Assembly (NCBI GenBank): GCA_025924435.1
Contig: JAICIL010000005.1
Coordinates: 1 to 35,903, forward strand
From: Chloroflexia bacterium
Lineage (GTDB): Bacteria; Chloroflexota; Chloroflexia; Thermomicrobiales; JALYUS01
Direction of reading: 5' to 3'
DNA: 35,903 nt
The notes beneath the pieces are model-generated. The model worked only from the letters and a program-made list of their open reading frames with translations. It did not search any database and had not been told where the DNA came from. Shown here one piece after another: positions 15,551-24,700 of the stretch. Each line of letters starts with the position of its first letter. The first letter of the stretch is position 1. The translations under genes and the position numbers were made by a program.

Positions 15551-16452
15551 GCTGTCCTCTCAGTGAGGTGAAAGCCAATATGCGCGGGTTTGTGCGCGAG
15601 GACGAGTTGCTCGATCAGGTCGCGATCGCCGCGATTCTCCGGCGGGATCGTCACGGAAATGTCGATCACGAACGGGGTGTTGGGGAGTTCCGTGATGCGC
15701 GGAACGTATCCCGTGCAGACCTCGATGATCCGTTCGAGGCCGTACCGCGTCCCCCGCCAGCGGTACAGATCAATCACCTCGGCGAGGAACCGCCGCTTGC
15801 GCCCCTCCGGCCAGTGCAGCGTGTACGACAGGTCCAGCCACGAGGCCAACCACGAGAGGATCGGCACCGGGCAGGTGCGCGGATCGAAATACATCTGGAT
15901 GTGATCCTGCCGCTGCTCCAGCGGCTCCCAGATGGACTCGAAGATGAGCAGGAACCGCTCGAAGAACTCGTTCTCCTGGAAGATGATCGGCAAATGGGGG
16001 AGGATTGCGCTCGGCCGGTCGCGCGAGTATCGCGGCATATGCGCGACGCGCGGCGCGATCGGCGTCGGCGCCGCCGCACCATCGAGCACGTACGCCGGCT
16101 GGTCAAGGTCAACGACCAGCGCATGTTCGGTATCGAAACGCTGGTCGGGCACCTGGTAGACCATCGAAAAGGGGCCGATCTGGAAGACATCGCCGATCGC
16201 CAGCAAGGTGGGCTGATTGGGGAGGAGCCGCACCCCCCGGAGATACGTGCCATTGGAACTGCCGAGATCAATCAGCACCGGCTGCGGCCCGTTGATGTGG
16301 ATCTCCGCGTGATGGCGGGAGACCAGTTGGTGCGCGAGCGGCAAACTGTTGTCCGGCCCCCGACCGATGGTGATCACCTGTGCATTCAGCGGGACGACCT
16401 GAAGGAGTTCCTTCCCGAGTTGCACATTGACATGTCCGAAGTTTGCGGTCAC
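15547..16452 (-). CDS. FHA domain fused to a phage tail protein I-like baseplate protein
   Basis: Read from the GTG at 16452 (301 aa). The frame is open far upstream only as a shadow of the baseplate J gene; an exact start a few codons either way is possible. The N-terminus is a canonical FHA domain: GR at 30-31, SRHH at 45-48, SSNGT at 65-69, all residues that bind phosphothreonine peptides. After a linker (about 100-145) comes a domain like the tail proteins of eCIS clusters (TIGR02242 type): PHLPIIFQENEFFERFL, then WLASWLDL and the RYRGT/GLERIIE-like WRGTRYGLERIIEV segment. In known contractile systems this protein sits in the baseplate and attaches wedge parts or fibres. The fusion puts a phospho-reader into the baseplate. 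It lies 23 bp after the J gene and overlaps the kinase gene. Confidence 0.85.
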   Translation of the reverse strand: MTANFGHVNVQLGKELLQVVPLNAQVITIGRGPDNSLPLAHQLVSRHHAEIHINGPQPVLIDLGSSNGTYLRGVRLLPNQPTLLAIGDVFQIGPFSMVYQVPDQRFDTEHALVVDLDQPAYVLDGAAAPTPIAPRVAHMPRYSRDRPSAILPHLPIIFQENEFFERFLLIFESIWEPLEQRQDHIQMYFDPRTCPVPILSWLASWLDLSYTLHWPEGRKRRFLAEVIDLYRWRGTRYGLERIIEVCTGYVPRITELPNTPFVIDISVTIPPENRGDRDLIEQLVLAHKPAHIGFHLTERTA

Positions 16453-16475
16453 CTGGTACTCACAGTCGTCATGCG

Positions 16476-18473
16476 TCAGCGCACCGTGATCGTGTGCGTT
16501 CCCGAACAAATGAGGCCGTATTTGGGGACGGTGAGGCGCGCGGGCACGGGCTGGTAATTCGTGTCGCTGCCCGTGTCGTTGACACCGATGCGCACATTCT
16601 CGACGAATTCGACGAACGGGATGCGCTGCAGGAGCGCGGAAATCTCGGACGGGTGGAGATCGCGCCCGAACGGCCAGCCATCGCCGTTCGCGCCGCCGAT
16701 ATACGGGTTCAGGTAGCGATACAACGCCTCCTCGGCCTGGCGCTGGACCGCCTGCATCAGCGAAGGCTCGCTGCGCGCGGCGACGTGCAGCGATGTCTGC
16801 ACCGAAATCCAGAGGTAGACCGGCTGCCGGACATCGAGCGCAGTGCCCAGCATGCGGCGCTCGTTGAGGTACGACACGACCGCGCCGCGGGACTCGGCGG
16901 AGAGGCTGAGGCTCGCGGGGGCGATGTACCCCTCGGCCCGATCCGCTTCGGGCAGCACAACGACGACGACCTGCCCCGGTTTCGGGTCCTCCGGGCCGCC
17001 GGGCAGCGCGCCCGGCGCGATGCAGCAGGCCCGTGCGATGCCCGGCACCTGGCAGGCGAGATACTCGTAGTCGTCCGCCGTCACAGCGCGGGTCCGCGAC
17101 CGCAGCAGTTGCGGCGCGCGGACCTTCGCGCGCTCCAGACTCTCGCCGTCCTGCCCGCCCAGCGCCGGCGCCCAGTTGGTGACGCGGGCGACGTACGGGA
17201 TGGACGACTTCACAACGGAGAGCGTGTGCGCGGGGACGTTGCCGATCGTCCCGCCGCCGAACTGATAGCGGTGGAAACGCAGGCCGCCGCCGCGCGGCGG
17301 CACCGCGCCGAAACGATAGACGGAGCCGTCCGGCTGCACGAGCGACGGGCCGAAGGTGAGGGTGCCGTCCGTGCTGTCGAGCGTGAAATGGCGGTCTTCG
17401 GCGTCGGACTCCGAGAAATCCACCACCTCGGTCCAATGCTGCTCCACGCCATCGGGCGTCTCAACGATCAGGTAATCGTCGTTGGGGTTGCGCGCCAAGA
17501 GCGGCTGATTGAGGAGCGTGAACGATTGGCCGGGCGTCCCGTCGCTCCTGCCGAGGTATTCGTCGCGCACGGTGATCGCGTGGCGCACGGTCGTCGTGCC
17601 GCCGCGCGCCTCGACGCGGACGCGCTCCAGATCGGGCGACACCCGGTACGCATTCGCCCCCGCCTGCGCGTCGGTCAGATAGCAGCGCAGCCAGTAGCCC
17701 TGCATGCGCTGGAACTCCCCCTCGGCCATCGCGGGCGTGCGCAGGATGATCTCGCCGGAGCGGTTGAAGCCGCCCGTCCCGTCGTGCTCGATCACGCACG
17801 GCGCCCACAGCCCTTGCGGGCCTTGCCAGACCTGCCATTCATAGGGCGGATGGTCGGGATCAATGCCCGCGCCGCCGGCGAGTTCGCACGCGACGACGAC
17901 CGCCAGCACATGGTCGCTCAGGTCCTTGTCCACCGCGATGTAGAAGGCGTCGCCCGGCGAGGGCTGCGCCGGGAAGATGGCGATGCGCTGGCCGGGAAGC
18001 CCCAATTGCCGCATGTCGTGCTGCACCCACGATTCCGCCGTGCTCGACGACCGCCCGCGCGTGAACAGCCCCCGTACATCGGGCGGGCGGATCGTCAGGT
18101 CCTTCTCGGTCGTGAAGATGATCGCCGGCGTCGTCTCCGTGCGGACGGTGGCGACCTCCGTGTCGGCGGCGATGGTGATCTCGCCCGGTTGCGGGGCGGA
18201 GAGATAGAAGGTCACGTCCGCGTGCGCCGCGCGCGGCGGGCCGAGTTGCAGGCCGATCAGGTCCAGGAAGTGGACATACATTTTATCCGGGACCTGATTG
18301 ACGCGATAGAGCAGCATATCGGTCATCCAGGCGAACAATTCGATCATCGCGACGCCGGGATCGCTGACATTGTGGTCGGTCCACTCCGGGCAGAATTGCG
18401 GGATGAGCAACTTCGCCTCGTCAACGATGTCCTGAAACCGCCGGTCGTCGAGTTTTGCGGTGGGCAATGGCAT
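16476..18473 (-). CDS. Baseplate J-like protein of the contractile injection system
   Basis: This 665-aa protein has length and signatures of the eCIS baseplate assembly proteins (TIGR02243/gpJ-like, Afp11-12 counterparts). The N-terminus has the hallmark IPQFCPEWTDHNVSDPGVA, then ELFAWMTDMLLYRVNQVPDK. The long middle is beta-rich. The C-terminal third has an RTRAVTADDYEYLACQVPG segment, common to gp6/J proteins, and ends in beta structure. It should build the wedge ring that holds the sheath and the spike complex. The ATG at 18473 has an AAGGA site; it follows the gp25 gene by 12 bp and precedes the FHA-tail gene by 23 bp, so it is in one operon. Confidence 0.92.
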   Translation of the reverse strand: MPLPTAKLDDRRFQDIVDEAKLLIPQFCPEWTDHNVSDPGVAMIELFAWMTDMLLYRVNQVPDKMYVHFLDLIGLQLGPPRAAHADVTFYLSAPQPGEITIAADTEVATVRTETTPAIIFTTEKDLTIRPPDVRGLFTRGRSSSTAESWVQHDMRQLGLPGQRIAIFPAQPSPGDAFYIAVDKDLSDHVLAVVVACELAGGAGIDPDHPPYEWQVWQGPQGLWAPCVIEHDGTGGFNRSGEIILRTPAMAEGEFQRMQGYWLRCYLTDAQAGANAYRVSPDLERVRVEARGGTTTVRHAITVRDEYLGRSDGTPGQSFTLLNQPLLARNPNDDYLIVETPDGVEQHWTEVVDFSESDAEDRHFTLDSTDGTLTFGPSLVQPDGSVYRFGAVPPRGGGLRFHRYQFGGGTIGNVPAHTLSVVKSSIPYVARVTNWAPALGGQDGESLERAKVRAPQLLRSRTRAVTADDYEYLACQVPGIARACCIAPGALPGGPEDPKPGQVVVVVLPEADRAEGYIAPASLSLSAESRGAVVSYLNERRMLGTALDVRQPVYLWISVQTSLHVAARSEPSLMQAVQRQAEEALYRYLNPYIGGANGDGWPFGRDLHPSEISALLQRIPFVEFVENVRIGVNDTGSDTNYQPVPARLTVPKYGLICSGTHTITVR

Positions 18474-18485
18474 CTGTTTCGATCC

Positions 18486-18893
18486 TTATGATGCGGCGGC
18501 GGACTCGCCGGGGATGCGATAGAACGGAAAGACCAACGCCCGGCTGTCGTGCGTCGCCTTGATCTCGTAGCGAATGTCAATCTGAAGCATGTTCGGATCG
18601 AGCGGGTCGGGATTGGCGACGACGCTCTGGAGGCGGATGCGCGGCTCCCACATGCCGAGTGCCTCCTCGACGTAGTACGCGGCCAAGCCCGCCGTCGTCG
18701 CGTTGTTCGGCGCGAAGATCAGATCGTGCAGGCGGGAGCCGAACTCGGGGCGCATGACGCGCTGGCCCTTGGGCGTGAGCAGGATCATGTAGATCGCCTC
18801 TTCGACATCGCGCTCCTGCCGCGCGAGCGCGATCCGCCCGCGCGGATTGACGGCGATTGGGAATGCCCACCCTGATCCGACAATATCTCCCAC
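18486..18893 (-). CDS. gp25-like baseplate wedge protein (lysozyme-like superfamily)
   Basis: This 135-aa protein starts at GTG 18893, preceded by AAAGGA. It is a full-length match in plan to the GPW/gp25 family: an N-terminal GWAFPIAVNPRG, RQERDVEEAIYMIL, then TPKGQRVMRPEFGSRLHDLIFAPN. The RPEFGSRLHDLIF stretch is the signature of this family. In T4, Afp and T6SS (TssE) this protein is part of the inner baseplate and links wedges to the sheath's first ring. Placed between PAAR and the J gene, in the usual eCIS order. Confidence 0.93.
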   Translation of the reverse strand: MGDIVGSGWAFPIAVNPRGRIALARQERDVEEAIYMILLTPKGQRVMRPEFGSRLHDLIFAPNNATTAGLAAYYVEEALGMWEPRIRLQSVVANPDPLDPNMLQIDIRYEIKATHDSRALVFPFYRIPGESAAAS

Positions 18894-18907
18894 CCCTGCC
18901 GTCCTTT

Positions 18908-19303
18908 CTAGCCGCCGATGAAGACGGTGCCGACCGCGACGACCTTGCCGTTCGGCAGATCAACGGGGTCGTTACAGGTCATCGCCGTATCCCCCGTGCG
19001 CGCGGCGGGTTTCCCGCCGATCAGGACGGTCGTGCTGCCCATAATGATCGTCCCCTTGTTCGTCGGCGGCTTCTGGAACGGCCCGCCCGCCGGGATGTGT
19101 GGGGGAATATTATCCGCCGTGCTGCCGAGGACCGCCGCCGCCATCCCCATGATCTGAACGGTGTTCACGCACCCGCCCGTGATGATGCCGGTGAATGGGC
19201 TGGGGAGCGGCGTCGGCACCGGCGACGGCACCGCCGGGATCATCACGATGTGGATGTCCACAGCGACAATGCGGTCGCCCATTTTTGCAGCCGGTTTACC
19301 CAC
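18908..19303 (-). CDS. PAAR-type spike tip protein
   Basis: This 131-aa protein has the PAAR features: GKPAAKMGDRI at the start, GKPAARTGD later, repeated short beta stretches and glycine turns ending in TVFIGG. It carries a Pro-rich insert (VPSPVPTPLPSP, about residues 25-37). It should sharpen the tip of the VgrG spike and may carry a metal ion bound by histidine and cysteine. The start is GTG 19303 with GGGGGAG upstream; an internal ATG (at 19282) is an alternative. It lies directly between the spike gene and the gp25 gene. Confidence 0.85.
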   Translation of the reverse strand: MGKPAAKMGDRIVAVDIHIVMIPAVPSPVPTPLPSPFTGIITGGCVNTVQIMGMAAAVLGSTADNIPPHIPAGGPFQKPPTNKGTIIMGSTTVLIGGKPAARTGDTAMTCNDPVDLPNGKVVAVGTVFIGG

Positions 19304-19395
19304 AATCTCCCCCTCACTCCGCGCCCATCTCCGGGGCTGTCGCTTCGCTTAACGGCGCTACCGGGCAGCGGTTCTGGCTGCGTCGGCGGCGCGCG

Positions 19396-21099
19396 TCAAT
19401 TGATCTTCACGATGCCGCCCTTGATTTCGGCCTCCGCGTCCGCATTGACCTTGACCTGCGTGCCCTTCAGCGATACCCCGACCTGCCCTTCGAGATTCAC
19501 ATTCATCCCGGAAACCTTCACGTCCCCCGTGGCCGTCATGGTCAGGTTGCCCGTCGCCTTGACGGTGATGTCTTTCTTCGACTCGATCGTGATCGAGGTC
19601 GTTTGCGCGTCTATCGTGATCGTATCGCCTTTGCTGTCTTTAATCGTGATACCGCCGCCCGCCTCCTTGTCCTCGAAGGTGATGACATGGCCGCCGCGCG
19701 ATTGGATGACGCGCGCCGCGACCTTCGTCGCCTCCAGATCCACCTGCGAGGGCGGCGTGTCCTGCCCGTTCCACAGGCCGCCGAGCACGAAGGGAAAATT
19801 AATATCGCCGCGCTCGAAGCCGACGACGACCTCGTCGTTCACCTCCGGCAGGAACTGGATGCCGCGTTGCGCGCCCGCCCCGATGGCGACGACCCGCGTC
19901 CACCCGGTCGCGGCATCGTCGCTGAGATGCGGCAGTTTGAGTTTCACCATCGCCTTCTTGGGGTCCACTTCCGTGACAACGCCGACTTGCAGGCCCGTGC
20001 GCGCGGCCTCGCTCGATTCGGCGGCGAGCAGATGGAGGAGCGTTGTCGGGTCGTGGCCGGACATCGTGAACTCGGTCTCGTATCCGCTTTGCGCATCGTA
20101 GACATGCAGCGCGTTGGTGACGAAATACGTGCCGCTATAGCGCGTGCCGACGGATGCGACCTCGACCCACGCGCCCGCGATGATCTTCGGATTCCCCAGC
20201 GTCACGCCCTCCGCCTGGACAAACCGGCCGCTGACGCTCGTGGCGATCGCCTTCGCGAGATACTGCGCCTGGCTCTGATTATCCACGAGCCAATCGGTGA
20301 CGAGATGCTCCTGACCGCCGTCCGGAGCGGCGGCGGCGAAACCCGCGCCGTTCTTGCCGCCGATTTTCACGGTATCGGAGACGCCACTGCCATCGAATGT
20401 CCCGACGACCGCCTGCTTGCTCTTCTGCTCCCAGCCCCGCACGGTCACCTTGCTGACCTGATCTGCCGTCGTCAGGCGGGGCCGGAAGGAGATGAGCGAC
20501 GAGGCGTCCACCTTTGCGACCGCCGACTGTTTTTTCGGCGCGACGCAATGCACGGTCTTGGCCGCGGCGTAGCAATGGCAGCCCATCAGGGCGGCGCGGT
20601 CGCGCAGGAAGTCCATGTCGGTCTGGCTGTTCTGCAACACATGATCGTAGATCTGCCCCGGCCCGTTGCCGTTGGTATAACTCAAGGACAGGCCGTGCCC
20701 CTGCACGACCTTGGTGATGATGTCCTGGTTGTTCATCTGGAGGAACGACTTGACCTTGCGCCCGCGCGACAGCCGATGCAGCAGGTCGAACGCGCGCACG
20801 ACGAGATGGTAGCCATCCGACCCGAAAAACGGTTCGACTTCCACCACTTCGCCGTCGAACAGCGGCGTGCTGGCCGACCCCTCCACGATCGCGATGGCGA
20901 TCTCTTTCCCCGGATCGAGCTCGGACGTGTCAATCCACTTGAGGTCCTTCTGCCCGAGGGGCAGGTTGTCGAGATGGAGCGTCGCGACCGCCGGGATGTT
21001 CATGCTGCTCTCCACCGTCACCCGCGTGAGGCAGTCCATGAGCTCGTGCGGGGCGTCCGCGCCGCCAATCTTGATGCGCCATTCGAGTCCTTCAGGCAT
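19396..21099 (-). CDS. VgrG-like spike protein (gp27-gp5 fusion)
   Basis: This 567-aa protein combines a gp27-like hub part (about 1-350: ELMDCLTRVTVE, DLLHRLSRGRKVKSF, the TDMDFLRDRAALMG signature) with a gp5-like OB-fold (about 370-470: GVVTEVDPKKAMVKLKLPHL, VNDEVVVGFERGD). It ends in a beta-helix of short hexapeptide-type repeats (ITIKDSKGDTITID, ITIESKKDITVK). It should form the trimeric central spike on which PAAR sits. The start codon overlaps the stop of the LysM gene by 8 bases (21092-21099), which indicates translational coupling. No C-terminal effector extension: the protein ends with the beta-helix. Confidence 0.93.
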   Translation of the reverse strand: MPEGLEWRIKIGGADAPHELMDCLTRVTVESSMNIPAVATLHLDNLPLGQKDLKWIDTSELDPGKEIAIAIVEGSASTPLFDGEVVEVEPFFGSDGYHLVVRAFDLLHRLSRGRKVKSFLQMNNQDIITKVVQGHGLSLSYTNGNGPGQIYDHVLQNSQTDMDFLRDRAALMGCHCYAAAKTVHCVAPKKQSAVAKVDASSLISFRPRLTTADQVSKVTVRGWEQKSKQAVVGTFDGSGVSDTVKIGGKNGAGFAAAAPDGGQEHLVTDWLVDNQSQAQYLAKAIATSVSGRFVQAEGVTLGNPKIIAGAWVEVASVGTRYSGTYFVTNALHVYDAQSGYETEFTMSGHDPTTLLHLLAAESSEAARTGLQVGVVTEVDPKKAMVKLKLPHLSDDAATGWTRVVAIGAGAQRGIQFLPEVNDEVVVGFERGDINFPFVLGGLWNGQDTPPSQVDLEATKVAARVIQSRGGHVITFEDKEAGGGITIKDSKGDTITIDAQTTSITIESKKDITVKATGNLTMTATGDVKVSGMNVNLEGQVGVSLKGTQVKVNADAEAEIKGGIVKIN

Positions 21100-21748
21100 T
21101 GGGGATCTCCAGCACCGTGCCCGGTTGCAGCCGCCGCACGCGCGTCAGGCGGTTCGCCTCGGCGATCTGCCGCCATTGATTGCAGTCGCCGTACATGCGA
21201 TAGGCGATCAGCGAGAGCGTGTCCCCCTCCTGGACGGTCCATTGCCGCTCGCCGCCGGTGCCGCCGGAGGTGGGGTTCTGCTTGGGGAAGAGTTTTCCGT
21301 CCTTGACCTGCTGGAAGGTGACATCGAGCGTGGCGCGCACCGGCGTGCCGTCGGGGAGGAAGAGCGTGAACCGCTGCGAGATGTCCCGGATCATCGCGTC
21401 GAAGGACCACGTCCTGCCCCATTGGAAATGGACGATCGGCGGCCGCCCGCGCCCGGTTAGCGTATCCTTCGTGCTCTCCTCGATCGCCATCAGGTTCCAG
21501 ATCGCGTCGGTGTGCTTGCGGACATCCTTCGCGCCGTCCGCCGCCTCATAGGTATCGAAGAAGAGTTGCAGTTTCATCGTCGCCGGGTCGCCGCTGCGGA
21601 AATCGGGGATCGGCATACTCGTCCCCGGCACCTCGGTGAACGAGATGCGATTCTGCTTGTAGAAGGTGTATTCGGTCGGGTTGAACATGCACTCGATCGG
21701 CGCGCCGCCCCCGTCCACATTCGTGATCGAAGCCTTCTCAACCACCAT
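21092..21748 (-). CDS. LysM-containing tube/hub protein (gp53/Afp7-like)
   Basis: This 218-aa protein has an N-terminal domain typical of contractile injection system tube-associated proteins (IECMFNPTEYTFYKQN, the NPTEY signature) and a C-terminal LysM-type module (about 168-216: WTVQEGDTLSLIAYRMYGD, ending in LQPGTVLEIPN). In related systems this protein binds the spike-tube junction and its LysM contacts the tube or baseplate hub, not peptidoglycan. The start ATG 21748 has GGGGGTG directly upstream. It follows the giant DUF4157 gene by 14 bp. Confidence 0.92.
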   Translation of the reverse strand: MVVEKASITNVDGGGAPIECMFNPTEYTFYKQNRISFTEVPGTSMPIPDFRSGDPATMKLQLFFDTYEAADGAKDVRKHTDAIWNLMAIEESTKDTLTGRGRPPIVHFQWGRTWSFDAMIRDISQRFTLFLPDGTPVRATLDVTFQQVKDGKLFPKQNPTSGGTGGERQWTVQEGDTLSLIAYRMYGDCNQWRQIAEANRLTRVRRLQPGTVLEIPNA

Positions 21749-21762
21749 TCACCCCCTGCCCG

Positions 21763-24700
21763 TCACCCGATCCGTCGGCGTTCGACGGCGAGCCGCTGTT
21801 TCAAGATTGTGTAGACCTGTCGCGCCAATGCATCCAGATCGGGTTCGGCGCCGCGCACGCCCTCGTCCGACGTGCCATGCGGATGATCCTCGTGCCGCTC
21901 ATCGAGCGAGCGCCCGACCTCCGCGCGCTGGACGACCGGCGCGCGTTGCCCCGCCTGCATGGTCGTTCCGCGCGTATCACCGCCAAAGTCGCCGCTCTCC
22001 GCCGGGCCGTGCCGCATCCAGTCCGGCACGGCCTCCCACGGCGCGGGCAAATCGCCCCAGTTTCTGTCCGGCCTGACCGCCTGCGATGCCGCCGCCCCGC
22101 TCGACGGCTGATGATGCATCGCCTCCGCACCGGGAATCTCCGGCATGGGCGGCGACACCCGTGGCGGCGCGAGCGGGGCGGATCGCGCCGCGCGGATGAC
22201 CCGTTCCTCGACGCGCTCCGCGAGCGATTCCTCGGTCAGCGACGCGGCGCGCTCGCCCCCGCGCTCCTCGATGATGGTCGGATTGCGGGATGCCTCCGCG
22301 CCGGTCCGGGCGATGGGCGGCACGAAGCGCGGACGTTGCCGCCGCGCGACGTGCGTCAGTTCGTGCGCGAGCAGGCCGAACGTCTCGGGCCGCTCCATCG
22401 CCATATTTGCGGGCGCGACGAGGATCGCATCGCCGTCGGTCACGGCGTCCGCGTTGTGCCCCGCCGTCAGCGGGTTGACGGTCGTATCGCGATAGACGGG
22501 CACATCGCGCGGGTCGAAGCCGACGAGCGGCCGGAGAAAGCGGCGCGTCGCATCCGGCAGGGTAATCGGCGTCGGCATCGCGTCGCGTATCACGGCGGGG
22601 ACGGCGACGGCGGTGGTTGACGGCGCGGGTGTCTCGGCGGCGGTCGCGGGCAGGGCGACGGCCGCTTCCGGCGTCTCCGGTGTCGCGATTGTGGCCGGTG
22701 GCTCATGGACGGGTTGCGGCGCTGGCGCCTCGTCCGCCGCGTCCCCGAAATACATGCGCCGCAAGCGGGCGATTTGCGCGCGCTTTTTCTCTCGTTCCTC
22801 CTCGCTCATCTGGGGTTGCGGCGCCGGGGCTGCGGGAGGCTCCGGCGGGCGCGCGGCTGCGGGCATGACCGGCCGCCGCCGCGCCTGCCGGATTTCATTG
22901 ACGGCGTGCGGCGACTGCGCAGACGGCTCCGGGCGAGCCGTTTCGTCTTGCACCGGCTGCGGGGCGACCGGAGCGGGCGAATCCTGCGGCAGGGTGGCCG
23001 TCGGTGTGCCGATGATCGGCTCCGTCGGCGGTTCCACGGCGGGGCCATGCGCGGCAGTCGGCGGATTTGCTGGTGGCGCCTGGGGGGAAGGGGCCGCGAC
23101 GAGGTCCGGCGTCGCCTCCGGTTGCGCCTTCGCGGCGACCGAAGCGGGAACGACCACATCAGCGGCCCGATCCGCCGGTTCCGCGGACGGACTCCGCATC
23201 GTATGTGGGGCCATCGCTGGCTCAGGCGTCTGGCGTGGCGTGGCGTCGTGCTCCGGTCGGGACTGCTCCGCTATCGGTCGTGCGAGGGCGGCGGAATCGG
23301 TGAGGGGCTGCCGCGCATCGTCCGGCACGGCCTGCGATTCCATGCCGCTGGTCTGCGCGGTGCGCGCTTCCGGCGCGACTGACGCATCTTCACCCGGCGT
23401 GTCGGCGTCGGACGCTCGATGCACTTGTGGCATCTGGCCCGGCTGCCGGGGTGTCGCTCGCGGTGTCGCGGGCGTATCCAGTTGCGGGACGGGCGCATTC
23501 GCGCCGGTTCCCGGCGTCGGTTGCATCGTCGGCGTCTCGACGGGCAGCGCGGCAACGTGCATGGTGTCGGCCGCATCGGCGTCCGCCTCGCGGAGTTGCA
23601 TCGCCGGCATTTCGATGGGCATGGCGGCGACGGTAACGGGCGCAATAGCACCCATTTCCGAGGGTGATTCCACCCGTGAGCGGCTTCGCTCCGCGCTGTC
23701 CGCTGTATGGGAAGGCGCATTAGCATCCACTTCCGAGGATGATTCCACCCCTGCCGGAGCCTCCGTCGCCGAAGCCGTGGGTGTCGCGGGTGAAACCGGA
23801 ATCGTGGACACGAGCGGTGATGACTGCATCGCGGGGGGCGGCGCGGGTAGATTGGCGGGCGGCGGTTCTGGACTCGCGTCGGCACGGATCGCGGGACGCG
23901 CCACGGTGGTCGCCGGTGTCGCCGTGCTCTCCGACGGCGTCCCTCGTCCGGCAGGCGGAGCGGGCGGAGGGGGGGCATCCGGGCCGCTCGTAGCCGGATC
24001 GTGCGTCGCCGACTGCGGCTCGGTGATCGTCGGCGTGGACGGTACCGGCACCTGCCGCACTGTTTGACGTTCCGCGGCATCCATCGCGTCGGACGCCGCC
24101 CTTTCCTGCCGATCGGGCGAGGGCGCACGGTTGGCCGCCATTCCCATGGCCGCAATCTCTTGCAGCCGCGACGGCTCGACGAGTGCCGCCGGGGCAATCG
24201 CCGCTGGCGGAACCGCTGGTCGGTCGAGCGCCAATCGCGGCGCATCGCCCCGCGCCTGTTCGGGCTGTGTCCGGGCCGCACGATCCGCATCGCGTGATGG
24301 ATTGGCCGACTGCCCCGTTTCCGCATCGGCAGCGACGGGCGTTGGAGACGGTGCCTCGCCGCGCACCGGCGCGGGGCGCGTGTTCGCGGTCCCATCGTCC
24401 ACCGGTTCGATGCGGAGAGGCGCGGCGGCGTCCGGGCGATCCGGTGCGGGTGAGGCGGCGTCCGTCGGCGGGGATGCATCCGCGATGATCGTCCGCGGTT
24501 GGGGCGATGCCGGTCGTTGATCGCCTTCGATCTGGCTTGCGAGGGGCGCTGTGGAATCCTGCACAGATTGGCGCGATGGGCTTTGCGGCGTCTGCGCGGT
24601 GGCGAGCGTCGTCGCGTCCGGGACTTGCCGCGACTCGGCGACGTCGATCGGCATACTGATTGGAGGGGGAGTGTCGGCCGGTGTGGAGGTGACCGGTTCC

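Noticed and set aside
16453..17436. N-terminal extension of the FHA-tail protein gene up to 17436
   Set aside because: The frame upstream of about 16452 runs through the J gene in another frame and is Arg-rich; homology begins at the FHA domain.
16443..18491. Long plus-strand open frame of 682 codons opposite the baseplate J gene
   Set aside because: It is Arg/His/Ala-rich with no recognisable domain and mirrors the J gene's codon pattern. High GC makes such antisense frames long.
19195..21306. Long plus-strand frame of 703 codons opposite VgrG and LysM genes
   Set aside because: It is an antisense shadow of clearly recognised spike and LysM genes, with biased Arg/Asp/Leu composition.
22363..22365. 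Possibility that HELTH is a classic secreted zinc protease active site
   Set aside because: The motif fits the DUF4157 context; a third zinc ligand could not be identified by eye and no signal peptide is present, so no protease activity is claimed.
22613..24067. Plus-strand frame rich in Gly/Ala/Ser opposite the giant gene
   Set aside because: Its low-complexity composition mirrors the Pro/Ala/Thr-rich arm; no ribosome-binding site or domain supports it.
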